64,000 nt of DNA from Isoetes taiwanensis (lineage: Eukaryota; Streptophyta; Lycopodiopsida; Isoetales; Isoetaceae): positions 1,397,487 to 1,461,486 of the forward strand of contig JAJEKV010000049.1 of NCBI GenBank assembly GCA_021234155.1, read 5' to 3'. The translations under genes were made by a program, and so were the position numbers. Of this stretch, positions 45,558-57,322 are shown one piece after another (the stretch's first letter is position 1; every line of letters starts with the position of its first letter). Below the pieces are notes generated by a model. It was not told where the DNA came from. It was given only the letters and a program-made list of their open reading frames with translations, and searched no databases.

Positions 45558-45570
45558 TTCTCCCCCTTAG
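45558..45570 (-). promoter_or_regulatory. Polypurine tract
   Basis: The minus strand reads CTAAGGGGGAGAA immediately before the 3' LTR, the expected position of the plus-strand primer. Confidence 0.85.
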
Positions 45571-46490
45571 GACAATCTTTGTCCCTCGGCATTGCGCTAA
45601 GGTGACGATCCTACCTTATGCTGCGGCACAAGCAACAACATGTCATAACCTTTAGTTTATTATAGTAATCAAGTTTTATTAGTTCAAGTCAAAAAATTTA
45701 GGCTATATTTGTACTTATACAAAATTATATAGCCTTAACACTGCGGTTATTTCTTACGATAATTCAAAACATTATTGTAAGAGTTATTAGGGTTCATAAT
45801 CTAAATTATGGCTCCCCTATCTTCTAATGTCGCTCCTCGTTGAAGTCCACCTTCTACTTGCACGCAAAGGAGCACATTACGTTAGTTTAGTTAATAATTT
45901 GTGGTTTTAGGGGACCACCCCCCTTACCTCCTTGAGCCGAACTACTGACTCAAGGTTGTCCTACTACCTTGCCCAAGATCATGGCCCTTTCGGATTTGAG
46001 CTTAAGGATCATTTAAGATGCTCCCATCATCGCCCATGATCGAGTGCTACATTGTACTCGGTTACCCGGTGCCGAGTACCCCTAGTGCATCATGCCCCAC
46101 GGGTTTGAAGCTGGGGGGCGTCTCCATCCGATCCCATCATCGGCGATGATCACTTTAACCTTCACCATGACCCTCCTACGGCCAGGTGTGCGTACCCCGC
46201 ATCGTGGCATAGAGATCATCCGATCGATGTCCCATCATCGCCCACCATGCCTCATTCCTCACTCACATGACCCTAATGGTCATGTGCACCTCTTGGTGCG
46301 TGTGGCCTAGAGAATGCCCTAAAGGCGTATCCCATCATCGCCCACACGATCCAAGGTTCTGGCACATGCACCCTATTAACTAGAATGCATGCGCCCGGGC
46401 TTAAAACTAACTAACAACATACTAGCTAACCACGGCAAGTCGGGGTCGACCAAATTAGGAGGCGACTTCGCCGATCAAACTCCTTCATAA
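45571..46490 (-). repeat. Gypsy 3' untranslated region with about 100-bp repeats
   Basis: TCCCATCATCG recurs at about 46022, 46131, 46229 and 46329, mostly as CCCATCATCGCCCA, with partly conserved text between. No gene is seen between the chromodomain stop and the polypurine tract. Confidence 0.7.
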
Positions 46491-46492
46491 AC

Positions 46493-46873
46493 TCACGGGT
46501 ATTGCTTCTCCAAATCTTGCTTCAATACCCATGTCGCATCTTCCACGGGCAAGTGCTTCCACTTAACCAAATATTGGGGCCGAGACCTCCTAGTCTTCTT
46601 GAATGACTTATCAAGAAGTAATTCGGGCACTATTTCTACTTGCTCCTCCGTCATTTCCAACAAGGTTGGAGTATCCAAAACCTCCTCAGGGTTAGGATTG
46701 TGCCTTTTTAATAAACTTACGTGGAAGACCTTGTGAACTTTGAGATGGTAGGAAGATCCAACTTGTAGGCTTGAGAGCCCACTCTCCAAAATCTTGAGCG
46801 GACCAGCCCACCTAGGGGCAAGCTTCTTACAACTCCCAATCCGAAGCTTGGCTTGCTTCACCTTGATCTTCAA
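46493..46873 (-). pseudogene. Integrase C-terminus and chromodomain
   Basis: The 126-codon frame reads LAPRWAGPLKILESG-like integrase C-terminal text (KKLAPRWAGPLKILE, YHLKVHKVFHVSLL). It ends with a chromodomain: PQYLVKWKHLP, VEDATWVL. Chromodomains of chromoviruses bind methylated histone H3 and steer integration to heterochromatin. The aromatic residues Y, W and W are present. It is frameshifted relative to the integrase core upstream. Confidence 0.92.
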
Positions 46874-47057
46874 CCAAGCGCTATCGCCTACCTTGAACTC
46901 TCTTACGGGTCCAGTAGTTTGTCGGCTACACTCTTACGCCCGACTTCTTGCTGCCAATAAGTAACCCCTTACTTCTTCCACTAGGCTGGCTGCATATCCC
47001 CTAACATCTTTGGGATACTTCTACCTTGGACCGTGAGTTGTGCCGGTATATCAGGGG

Positions 47058-47876
47058 TTAAGCAGCGGTACCGTAATTTACCATGAAAGGAGACATCCGA
47101 GATGACTCTGCTTGGCTTGTTGTGGCGAATTCCACCAAGTGGATGTACTCATCCCACTTGAATTTGCTTGTTCCACACATAGCTTGAAGCATGTCTTCAA
47201 TGATCCGATTCGTCCTCTCCGTCGGCCATCTGTTTGGGGATGATATGCCGTGCTCATGGAGAGCTTCGATGCGAATGGTCTTTGAAGAGGTCCTGCCGGA
47301 AGGCACTCATAAACTTGGAATCCCTATCGGATATTATCTCCCGAGGCATGCCATGGAGTCTGAAAATCTCCCTTACGAATAACTTGGCGTTATCTAATGC
47401 GGTGTCGGTAGTCTTGCGGGGCACAAAATGTGCCATCTTAGATAACTTATCTCGACAACCATCAATGCATCCTTGCCTCGAAGAGTTCTAGGGAGACTGT
47501 GATGAAATCCATGCTTATGACCTCCCACTTTGCATTTGGCACCCCAATGGCTCAAGAGCACACGGAATCTGGTTGCTCGCTTTGGTCTGCCCGACATAAG
47601 CGGCAATCCGAATATATGCAGCTATCGCCTCTTCATTCTGGCCGAAGTAGCTACTTGAATCTTGAAATAAGTCTTCATGAAGCCGGCATGCCACGCTATT
47701 GGGCTGTTATGTGTGTCATGAAGAATTAGCTTCCTTACCCACGATGATTCGGGCACACACAACTTATGCTTGTGATACAACAGGTTGCCTTCCTTCTTAT
47801 AATGCTTGAAGGCTTCCGGCTCCTTATACATTACGGCTTCCTTGGAAAGACATTCCCATACCTCCTTGAAGTCCAC
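47058..47876 (-). pseudogene. Integrase, frameshifted
   Basis: Three pieces in different frames cover the enzyme. 47622-47876 has YKKEGNLLYHKHKLCVPES and the H-x3-H start of the zinc domain (HDTHNSPIAWHAG). 47254-47436 has the core block AKLFVREIFRLHGMPREIIS and DRDSKF, with its catalytic Asp. 47058-47306 has NRWPTERTNRIIEDML and WDEYIHLVEFA. In the last block the usual PQTDGQTER text is short by some bases at a CpG-rich spot. Integrase inserts the cDNA into host DNA. Confidence 0.88.
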
Positions 47877-47889
47877 ATCGTTGGCAAGG

Positions 47890-48728
47890 ACTCCTCAATC
47901 TTCTTGCCAAACTCACTTTCGAAAGAGTGGAAATCGCATTACAATCGTCCTTGTCTGAAATGGTCTCATGGAGAGGGCATCTGCTACAACATTAAGCTTA
48001 CCGGGCTTATATATAATATCAAAATCATACTCCTCAAGGAATTCCATCCACCTCCTTTGCCTTAAGTTGAGGGGTGGTGGGTGAAAAAAGATCTTGAAGG
48101 CTACGGTGATCGATTATTCAAGCTGAAACTTCCTTCCAGATAATGCCTCCATATCCTCAATGCCACGACAATGGCTAGCAGCTCGATCATGGGTTGGGTA
48201 GCGTTGCTTTCGGCGTCGTTCATCTTCTTAAAGTCGTGGCGACTACCCTTCCTTCTTGCATCAAGGCTGCCCCCTGTTGCTATCTTGCTTGCATCACATT
48301 TGCTACCAACTTATCTTTACTCGGATCCGGAAGAACAACAAGCGGTGCTGTTGTTAAACCTCTTTAAGCTTCTCAAAGAAGCTTGGACTTTCTCTAACCA
48401 ATGGCTAGTCAATCCTTAATCTTCTTGGCCTTGGTGAGGTCCGGCGGAGGGGGCCCACTTAGCAAAGTCCTTCACGAACTTTACGTAATATCCGCCAACC
48501 CGAGAAAGCTTCTTACTTCGCCACATTCCTTGGAGCTGGCCAATCAACTATTGCCTCAATCTTAGATGGATGTGGAGATTCCCTCGGATGTTACTACATG
48601 CCCCAAATACTCCACTTTCGGACTGTTGCAAAGTGGCACTTAGAGAGCTTCCCATACAACCGATGGCGTCTCAACTTCTCCAACACTTTCGAGATGTCGA
48701 CAATGCTCCTCAAGGGACTTTTTGTAGA
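47890..48728 (-). pseudogene. RNase H region, heavily frameshifted
   Basis: No long frame survives, but [13 protein letters not shown] (minus strand, about 47955-47995) is the standard end of the Ty3/gypsy RNase H domain, and the position between RT and integrase fits. Confidence 0.7.
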
Positions 48729-49130
48729 TTAGGATGTCGTCGAAGAAGACAATAACAAACTCATCCAAGAAGTCTCACGAAGATGTCGTTCATAAGGCGC
48801 ATAAACGTTCTTTGGAGCATTCGATAGTCCAAAGGGCATTCTTGTAAACTCAAAGTGACCATACCGCGTTAAAGCGGTCTTATGGATATCCTCTTCTTTT
48901 ATTCTTATCGATGGTATCGACCTCAAATCAATTTTAGAGAATACCTTTGCTCCTTGTAACTGGTCCATTAGATCATCGCCCTTGGCAATGCATACTTGTT
49001 CTTTATAAATGCGCTTATTAAGGTGGCGATAGTCTATGCACACATTCTTAAGCTCCCATCTTTCTTCTTCACAAAGAGTATAGGTGCTCAAAGGAGACAC
49101 ACTTGCTCTTATAAATCCAAGCTCGAGCAA
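48729..49130 (-). pseudogene. Reverse transcriptase core, frameshifted
   Basis: The frame encodes [27 protein letters not shown] (first catalytic Asp), and [15 protein letters not shown]. In another frame just downstream the minus strand reads [12 protein letters not shown] (about 48720-48760), the intact FFDD catalytic motif. A base is missing near the SGYHQIRI block. It copies the element RNA into DNA. Confidence 0.92.
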
Positions 49131-49479
49131 TTCTGAAGGCGTTTCTTGAGCTCAATCAGTGCTGGGGTGCTCATTCTATATGGCGCCTTCTTGGTAGGCT
49201 TCAGATCCGAGCCAATGTGATCTCACATTCCACACCCTATAAGGTGGCGGCTGCGGATTTCATCGAAATACATCCTTGAACTCTGAAATAAGCCTTGCTA
49301 TCTGCACGGGCAAATGATTCCCCTTTGGGTCATTTCCCTCACCTTTGCCTGGCTCAAAGCGCTTCCATCCTCAAGATGTAGTCCACCTTATTCTTTTCTA
49401 TACTCTTCCTTAGCTGCTTCAAAGAAATACCTTTGCATGGGAGAATCTAGCTTCTTACCTTTCACTATCAATTTCTTTG

Positions 49480-50062
49480 CCATCTCGGTGCCGTCATGGT
49501 GACTTCATTCGGTCGCAATCAATCATGGCTTTGGCTGGCTTCAAAAATTCCATCCCCACTATCGGATCATATCTTCCGATGTCCATGACTTACGCTCCCC
49601 ATCGGCCACTTAGCCCCACTAAGGTCTATGTCAAAGGTGATCCTCCTCCCCTTAGTTTGCCGAATGGCGCTTGCGTTTTGCCATAGCTCTTGGCCTTGGC
49701 TTAGACTTCAATACCTTGTTCTTCATTAGAGCGACCAATCTAGGAGATGCAAAATTATGAGAGCTACGTATCTATAGAGGACTACATAAGGATTACTATC
49801 TATGATCCCATCCGCCGCGATGACAGTCGAGTGATTCTCTATATCACCTGTCTCAATGTTTGCACATATGTGGCACTCACCATCTATGAAGTCCTGGCCC
49901 TCCTGCTGGTCGTCGTCCTCGTCCACTTACGTTTGGGAGTTCCAATCCAAGAGTTACGCCAAATTTGCATGATGAATGGACAATCATGTGTTCGGTGCCG
50001 GGCTGGAAGCACACGAAGCATAACTTTTTCTCAATGCATTCTGTCTCTCTTTTCCTTGACAA
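49480..50062 (-). pseudogene. Gag zinc knuckle and aspartic protease remnant
   Basis: At 49877-50062 KKLCFVCFQPG followed by a displaced His and Cys is a decayed CCHC knuckle. At about 49480-49600 the minus strand reads DIGRYDPIVGMEFLKPAKAM and IDCDR, the C-terminal signature of Ty3/gypsy proteases. The DSGA active-site block is not readable in any single frame. Confidence 0.7.
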
Positions 50063-50446
50063 CCTGTCTAGGAGACACTTAAGAGCCTTTGATGCATTAC
50101 GTGGCTTACGGTCCCCAAAAGCTTTGTTCGACCCTTACCTTCTGCTGACTCCACGATGGTGTAGCTGGCGATTGCTTACCACGATATTGCCCACGATCTT
50201 GTTGAGCTCTTACCCCTGAAGGTTATTTGTTTCTCTGCTTTGGAGTTCTTTGGTGCCTCTTCAAACTTATAGCTTTATCTTGGCTGTGCAAGCTGACTTG
50301 GGTTGATTGCTCTAACAAGCCTCTTGATATTGCTGTTCAACCCCTCAATGTAAGTATCCACGGCTTGCCTCTCACGAGACTCGAGGGAACATGCGGCTGA
50401 GCCTCATAAATTCTTGGTATACTTAGCCAGCGATAAGCTACCCGAT

Positions 50447-50857
50447 TCAACTTTGTAAAGCTGGCTGAATACGTCTACTAGTATGAGACCTTGGCACATA
50501 GTGCTTCGGCGGAAAGCCTTCTTTGAAGGTCTTAAACACCGCAATTGTTCCTCTTGACTTGTTGGATTTAGCATATCCCTTCCACCCGGATCCTTGCCGG
50601 TCCAATAAGGTTATTTTGTAGCAACTTTCCCTATGTCCTTGTCTTTTCATACCGTATGAGTTGCCAAATTCTTCCATTTCATCAAGCCATGCTTCAGACC
50701 TCCATGCACGATCTGTCTTTCCCACGAACCGGCCGAGCTTCCTTGTCTTCCATACATTGCTCATAGCACTATCCACCTTTTCGATAGTCATCTGTCTTTC
50801 TTGCTCTTTTCCTTGCTTTAGGTGTGACCGACATTTGCCGGGCGAGGCTATCCTCAC
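50447..50857 (-). pseudogene. Gag polyprotein fragment
   Basis: The 136-codon frame contains AWLDEMEEFGNSYGMKRQGH, then GSGWKGYAKSNKSRGTIAVF and KTFKEGFPPKHYVP, the retrotransposon gag (capsid) pattern of plant Ty3/gypsy elements. It sits just 5' of the zinc knuckle, as expected. The N- and C-terminal parts are in other frames. Confidence 0.88.
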
Positions 50858-51374
50858 TTGGAAGAGCTATCGATGAGTTGGAGCTAGATGATGATGGACT
50901 CACTGGTTCTCCTCTTCCTTCTCCTATCCCGGCGTTCCCCTGGTTGCCCTCCCCTTCCTTCTTTGAGGGACTTCGTCACCACGGGAAAACAAGGTGGAGG
51001 TGGAGGACCATCTTCTGTGCATTCATGAGAGGTGTCGCCCAGTTGATGAGATGTTGCATTTGGTTCCTCATACGCACCAACCTTGCGTTGACCGCCTCAC
51101 GGTGACATATCCTGCTCAAAATCTTCTTGTTCCACGCCAAACAAGTTCCTTGGTACCCAATTGCGTGGTCGGGTCTTTGGTCTTGAGATCCACGCACTTG
51201 AGTTCCTTCTTTGCAAGGATTGATCATCAATACATTTTATTTGGGTTAGATGTTGATCAATTTTACTTGCAATTGAATTATCTTTAGTTATAAGAAATCA
51301 TACAAAGCCTTACATTGACAAAAGCGGTTAATAGTCATTAATACATAAGGATTACATGATAAGGTAGATATATC

Positions 51375-52993
51375 TTAGCATAATGGGTACCACGAAACAT
51401 TTAGCACAAAACTTAAGAAAATTTCACAATTATTGGTGGCCTCTGGCTTTGAAGAAGTTCTTGACATCCCGAATCGGAGGCCTTTGCCGAGGTTGCGCAA
51501 GATGTTCCTCGTCGATCTTCCTTCAAGTGCTTTCGGGCCATCTCCGGTTCGGAAGTTCCGGTCTTTATTCTTTGCTACCCTTTGAAAGTGTTCGTCCCCT
51601 AAGGTGCCCTCTCGCAAAGTCGAGGCAATGGCCTTGGCGCCTGTTGAAAAGAATGATGTGATCGGCATGGGCGTATATCTTGAGTCTTTGCCCGGCCCGA
51701 GTGCTATGAGAAGTGCCACAGTTCTTCCCCTTGGGCTGAACTCCTTGTGGAAGACTATCATTTGCCCTTGGGCGAGGGTGGAAGATAGTAGCGAAGTGCC
51801 GTGCCCTTCCCTCGCCTCGCGATCCGATTGCCCTTCCTCGATTTTGCTTCACCGTAGGCATCCACCGCCATCGGTCTTCATGATCCCTCCACATCTTTGG
51901 TTGCATTGTCCAAGTTGATCTTCTTTGGACCCTTCCCTCATGCTCTGGCTCGAGGCCAGTGCTTGAGCTTGGGCCCTTCCACGGTTTTGTAGAGTGTGCT
52001 CTGTATCTGCTGGAACTCCTCCTCACGAGATGATAGGTTCTGCTTTGTCGATAGATCTCCCTTATCTGCCGATAGGCTGCTATGTCAGACATTGTCTCCC
52101 CAAAGCATAAGAGTGTCTCTCATGACTCCCTTGGAATCTCTGGTATGAGTAGTCGATGAGGTGCATTGCTCTTCAGGTGTGCTATCATGCCCAAGAGCTC
52201 GTCGATTCGAAGACCACATTCTCGACGATGGGACAAGTTGAGGATGTCATTCGCAAAATGTACTCCTCCCGTCGATGACTATCGGTGACAAAGGCTGTGA
52301 TGCCGGCCCGGTGGGTGATTGGTGGCTGTTTCACGTCGTCGTCATGCCTCAACGCATACCTCTGCATTCTTGTTGCCTCCCTGCTCTCCCATTGCGGGTT
52401 ACGCTCCCCTAATTTGCTCGTAGTCTTCATGGATCTGTAGAGATGGTTCCCCTGACGTCGTGCCATAGTATTCGTAGGGGCGGAGGACTCTACATTGAGG
52501 ATTTGATCCACGGGCCCCTCACGGGTATCAAGTGGCGCTAAGTCTAAGGGCTGAATAGAGGGTTCCCCTACTTTGTTGATTGACTTATAGTGCATGAAGA
52601 GGGCAAGGGCATGCGATTTGAAAGGTACCTATGCCTATTATGTCTGCAGGTCATGTAATCGGGCATGGTCCTAGTCCTATCCCATAGCTGCTTCTTGCCT
52701 TTGGATCCTGCCAACTCTCGACCTAAGGCTTGGGTAAGTGTCTCAAGAGAAACCCAATTCCCTCCCCTAGGAGGCAGTCTAACTTCCCAAGGCAAGACCT
52801 GCTGGTCATATTGGCACATAATGTCCGTGTAGTAGGGTGTTCTAGTCAAGGTTGCATGAAGATCAAACAAGTGATCAAACACAGAGAAGGCTTGATCTAC
52901 AGGAAGCTGATGGATATGGCTTGCAGCATTGTACCATCTCTCGAAGTTGCTGGGCGCCATTGAGCAGGCAAGGGTGTAGAAAATGGCTTGCAA
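51375..52993 (-). pseudogene. Extra frames upstream of gag, unrecognised
   Basis: Three successive minus-strand frames (52568-52993, 52185-52595, 51375-51761/51565-52092) overlap slightly. The first begins near MAPSNFERWYNAASHIHQLP and has VDQAFSVFDHLFDLHATL. The others are Arg/Ser/Pro-rich. They may be the N-terminal part of a long gag or a separate protein. I recognise no domain. Position between the H3-like gene and gag makes them part of the element's unusual 5' cargo. Confidence 0.4.
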
Positions 52994-53224
52994 GGATCAG
53001 TGGAGGTTCAGAAAATCGCCTAAGGGGCTGGGAGCAGTTCTGTAGAAGGAAAAATGGCAAATGGGACCTATTTTTATAGACTATGGGTGACCTCGAGGTT
53101 CGTGCAAAAAGGTACCTACCTAAGACGACCTTGGTTCTATGGCTCTAGATGTCCAAATGAACTACCATGAAGTGCAAACTTAAGCAAAACAAAGCAAGAA
53201 ACACTACATGGCAATTTGTTGGAT

Positions 53225-53560
53225 CAAATTTGGCTAATTTGGGCCAAAGATGGGCTGACCCGGGTGAATCCGCGCGGATGGCCTCCGCGTCGCGGACGCA
53301 GACGCGTTTGGCGCGGTCTCACCCGGTTGGCCTGTTTTGGGCCAATTTTTGGTCATTTCTGGGAATTTAAAGATGCTAATATGGCTAATTGGGCCAATTC
53401 TAACCTAACTAGCAACTTATTTTGAGCAAAACTGACATCTAAAAGCATGATTTTGGGCCCAGTCGGGTGAATCCGCGCGAAACGCGCCCGCGTCGGGGAC
53501 GCAGAGGCCTTAGGCGCGGTCTCACCCGGTTGGCCCGATTTTCAGCATTTTTTATGATTT
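53225..53560. repeat. CpG-rich direct repeat, about 200 bp apart
   Basis: Two copies (53253-53345, 53455-53548) share CGGGTGAATCCGCGCG, GACGCAGA, and GGCGCGGTCTCACCCGGTTGG. The start and end of each copy are partly complementary (CGGGTGA / TCACCCG), giving a long hairpin. Confidence 0.85.
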
Positions 53561-54600
53561 TTTTTTTTGCCAAAATTTTGTTGTAGTCATGATTTCTAGG
53601 GTGTTTCTAGACATGCTATGAAGAATTCTACCACAATTGGGTTCTATTTCCTATATTTCAAGCATACATATATTTCAAGCATACAACATTTTTCTAATTT
53701 ACAGAGGGAAACTAACTTTTATATTAATATGTAGCATAATAACAGGGGGTCTTCTTTGTGTTTTTGTACGCTTTTCACAAAGGTTTTCCTAAGATTTCAT
53801 GGCGTATTCGAATGGACGTACTAATGCGTACATCTAGAGTGCACCATTTCTTAGTCGTTGGTTTAGTTTTTTTTTTTCAATGGTCTAACATCCAAGGGCT
53901 CACAATAAAAGCCCTCTTTTTATTTTAGGGCTCAACATGCAAGCCTCGTGGATAGCATTTTAGGGCACGAAAATATGCTAGCAAGAAGAGAATACAGTCT
54001 GCTTTAATGCAAGAAAGGCAATTGACGGAATGAGTACTCCAGCGTTCAGTAGGATCCGGCAGCATACTTTCAAGTCTTGGTGAGGGTTGGAGCGGCCATT
54101 GGTTTTGTTGAAGAGGAGAAATCATGTGGTTGTAAACATCCTTTTTTTGTTTGCTTGCTTTTCCTTTCCCCCTTCATCAATAAATCGAATCCCACACGAC
54201 GAATTGCACGATGGATGCAATTTTTCAAGTTTGTAGGTCATTTTGAGTGGCGCCATAGCTGAAGATGGACGAGGCAGCGGGATACCTAATACACCATGGC
54301 CACCGGACTTGGCTGCTTCATGGATCCGCCATCACCATCGGCCGCGCTATTATTACAACCGTCTCTGTTGCCGACTCACATGCGGGTTCAAGAATTTTTT
54401 CCATCCCTAAAATGCGGCCGTTAAATCTCCTTTGGTTTTAATTCAACCCGGATCAAAGCATCAAACCATTTTTCACGGATCAAAAATGGTTTTCACAAGA
54501 TCAAAACCTCAAAGCGGGGTTTTTGGCCGATTTGGGCAGTTCGATGGAGCAATTTAACCAAGAAGAAAAAACGGAGGAAGACCAAGGAAGGTTAGATTTC
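53561..54600. other. AT-rich stretch inside the gypsy 5' cargo
   Basis: CATATATTTCAAGCATA is duplicated near 53650-53690. ATATGTAGCATAATAACAGG at 53728 recurs exactly at 61119. No gene is supported. Confidence 0.5.
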
Positions 54601-54659
54601 AATGCGGCTTGAAGCCACACCCATGCCTAGGCGCCTCTGGAAGAACAATGCCTTCTCCG

Positions 54660-55375
54660 ACTCACCATACACTCTCTGTTTTTAACCCCCAAACATGCAG
54701 GTTTTCCTGAGTCTCCTGCTCAATTGAAAAAGATTGAGCCTGACAAGATTCAACCAAGGAGATTAATTGCACTTGAATCCACAGCTGAAGATAGTGAAAC
54801 GTTTTGTGATCTTCAGCGACACGCTTGATCAGAATGACACCATGGCCATCCATCACACAGATAGTTCCTTCCATGGTTAGAAGCCAGCCTGCACGGGAAA
54901 TGCAAAAAGTCACATTGGCACCTACTCCTCCAATGCCTCCTTAGGAAATCTGCTGATAGAAATGTACTGCAAATGTGGCTATTGTAAGGATGGTTCTGCA
55001 GTTTTTGAAAAAATTATTGGACGGAATGTGTTTTCTTGGAATCGATGATTGCGAGGCTATGTTAGACAGAATTTAAATTGGGAGGCTCTTCAACATTTTT
55101 ATGAAATGCAACAAGAAGACTTGGAGCCAGATAAGTTCGCCTACACCACAGTTCTTACTGGATGTGGTAGACCAGAGTTAATAAATCAAGGAATGAGAGT
55201 GGATGCACAAATTGTGGAGAGTCGGTTTATATCGGATTTGGAGGTTCTTAATTCATTAGTTAATATGTATGGGAAGTGCAACAGGTTGTTAGAAGCTAGA
55301 AATGTTTTTGACATCATACAAGAGAGGAACCAAATATCATGCAAACAAAGCATGTGGGATGTTCTATTTTAGACT
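54660..55375 (+). pseudogene. Pentatricopeptide repeat (PPR) protein fragment
   Basis: The plus strand reads LLIEMYCKCGYCKDGSAVFE and GRNVFSWN, a stop, then GYVRQNLNWEALQHFYEMQQ, EPDKFAYTTVLTGCG, MRVDAQIVESRFISDLEVLN and SLVNMYGKCNRLLEARNVFD. These are consecutive PLS-type PPR motifs with the usual VNMYGKC and F-x-x-V-L-x-A/G-C landmarks. Plant PPR proteins edit or process organelle RNA. At least one stop (near 55048) and the abrupt end mark a fragment. It runs antisense to the gypsy element that contains it. About three repeats are visible, against ten or more in full proteins. Confidence 0.85.
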
Positions 55376-55681
55376 TGGTGCATTGAGGCATCTGAAATAT
55401 GGTTCCAGGCCTCTGAGATCTGCTCAATGTAGGGAAGGTCGATCCAAATTGTTACCATCCAATCCACATAAGAGATCCATTCGTCGTTGCGATGTCGCTG
55501 CTGTTGTTGTTGCCTGTGTGGATGGACTCTTTTACCTTGGTTTCCTCAAAGTCCTACTACAGCAAAGATTTCTATGAGATATGTTTTTTCACATTCTAAG
55601 AATTTATATATATGGTGTTTGAACTTGTAATAGTGCTGAATGAATATTTCTCCATTTCTCAATCTTAGGTGGAAGATTTTC

Positions 55682-56745
55682 TTATTTTCTTTCTGCTTTA
55701 GTTAGGGCATGGATAGCGCAGAGGTTCCCTTCCTCGAAGAGCTGGACCAGCTCTGCTTCGGAAGCCTCTTGCAGGGCCCGGGTCATTAGAGGGGTAACCC
55801 TATAATCGGTCCGGAACTGCTGCAACACCTCTCTAAGGAGACGCTCGAAGGGCGCCTTCCTTATCAGGAGATTCGTGCACATCTGGAAGTGCCGAATCTC
55901 CCTAAACACCCGGGCGTATGTGCTGTTCGGCCCGTGGTGAACCCTCTTGGGTTTTTCCGGCCTAGGTGGGGGTGGCTTGGGCTGGTTCTTCTTCGGCCTG
56001 CCGCCCTCCACGACGCGCTGCACCTCTTGGCGGCAGTACCACTCATTGTACCTCGTCCAACGACGAAGGTACTCTTGTATCACCACCATCTTCCGCTTAA
56101 ACTTCGCGGTCTCTTTGGGCCTTGAATGCCCCGCTCCCCTACCTTTTGCTTCTTCACCACCTTAGGTGGTTCCGGCCACTTGGGGTAGGGTGGCCTAGCG
56201 TCGGGGTCCTGCTGCCCCTCCTCCTCCTCTTCCTCCACTTGTGGCTCCTCCTCCGGCCGGGGCTCTTCAATAACGACGGTCCGGCGAGGCCCGTCGTTCC
56301 TTCTCTTAAATGCGCCTTTCTTGCTCCCTCGGCTCCCTTTCCCGCTCCAGCTTCTTTTCGTGACCCCTCTCCTCTGGCCACTCGCGACTTTTTCCTTCCC
56401 CTTCTTTTTGGGCTTTGAAGGGCCCGCTTCTTGATGCGGTGGTGGTCTTTGCTCCTCCACTGTTCTTCAACTGTTCCTCCACCTCGGTGTGCGAGGGGCA
56501 GAAGTGGTAGCGACTTCGTCCGTTCTTTGTGTTTCTGCAGGCGAGGGGCTGCTCTTTGGGGCTGCTCTCGGCATCGTGAAGCTCTGGTCGCCTGCTGGCG
56601 CTTGCCGCTTGAGGGCAATTCCTCGCCTCCGGGCTTGGTAGAAGGTGCTCGGGAACTTTCTTCACGTCTTGACCATTTGCTACTGCGCCATAGAGAGGGT
56701 GGGGCGCTCGCCAAACTTCCTAGCTGTTTGTTTGGTGCGTGCCAT
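55682..56745 (-). pseudogene. Histone H3-like gene with canonical tail start, inside gypsy element
   Basis: The ATG at 56745 gives MARTKQTARK, identical to the first ten residues of canonical H3 (including K4 and K9), then FGERP. The same frame, crossed by three stops, continues into a linker. The linker is very basic (GPSKPKKKGKEKVASGQRRG), then acidic (EEPRPEEEPQVEEEEEEGQQ), ending near 56080. A frame change leads to 55682-56089 with [40 protein letters not shown] and [20 protein letters not shown], which are H3 helices N, 1 and 2 with normal loop 1. After CAIHA it diverges and stops, so helix 3 is missing. It lies 564 bp downstream of the primer-binding site, in the element's sense direction, with its own TATA box. 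Confidence 0.8.
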
Positions 56746-56832
56746 ATCTTGTGGTTCAGGAAATGGGTGACGTAAGGCTGAGCAAGAGAGAGGTGAAGGT
56801 GAAGGGTTGGAGAGAGAGAATGAGGTGTCAGA

Positions 56833-56840
56833 TATTTAAA
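56833..56840 (-). promoter_or_regulatory. Candidate TATA box of the H3-like gene
   Basis: The minus strand reads TTTAAATA about 90 bp before the ATG, followed by a CT-rich leader (CATTCTCTCTCTCCAACCC). This looks like a normal plant promoter rather than a retroviral leader. Confidence 0.5.
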
Positions 56841-56845
56841 AAGGA

Positions 56846-57308
56846 GGGTCCCTGGGAATATTCTCCTACCATAATTACCCCTATTTATTAGCCCCCCCTT
56901 ACTAATTACATCATATTTAGCAATTATTTAACTATTAATGTATAAATTAAACCTATATTAATTAATATTATACCTTAAATTTTCGAATTTTTCTAATGGT
57001 TTGAAGTGCTAATTATGAATTTGCGCCATTTTTCACCTGGGTCTCCGATTGGCATGATTCTTCGACCCATTTTAGGTGAAATTTGATGCAGATGCATAAT
57101 TTTCACTCCAAATTTACTAGAAGATGAGTTTGACTCACTCAACTTTCGTCTAACACTTAACCTAAGTCCTGACCCACTACCTAGGAGAAATTTTTTTTTC
57201 CCATTTTCGCGGTTCCATGGTGGAAATGTTTATTTCACACCCCTATAGGCCTGTTAGACTACTTCATGGTTATGGTGGGGTGCTAGTTCTTGGTCAACCA
57301 AGAACATC
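56846..57308. other. AT-rich leader between primer-binding site and H3-like gene
   Basis: No gene is visible. The stretch contains runs of TTAATTAATATT type and is far more AT-rich than the LTR or the H3-like gene. Confidence 0.5.
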
Positions 57309-57321
57309 GCTCTCGATACCA
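57309..57321 (-). promoter_or_regulatory. Primer-binding site, initiator tRNA-Met
   Basis: The minus strand reads TGGTATCGAGAGC one base inside the 5' LTR, one mismatch from the plant consensus TGGTATCAGAGC complementary to the 3' end of initiator tRNA-Met. Confidence 0.88.
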
Positions 57322-57322
57322 T

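Noticed and set aside
54662-54913. Minus-strand 83-codon frame
   Set aside because: It is antisense to the region just upstream of the PPR fragment and shows no recognisable domain.
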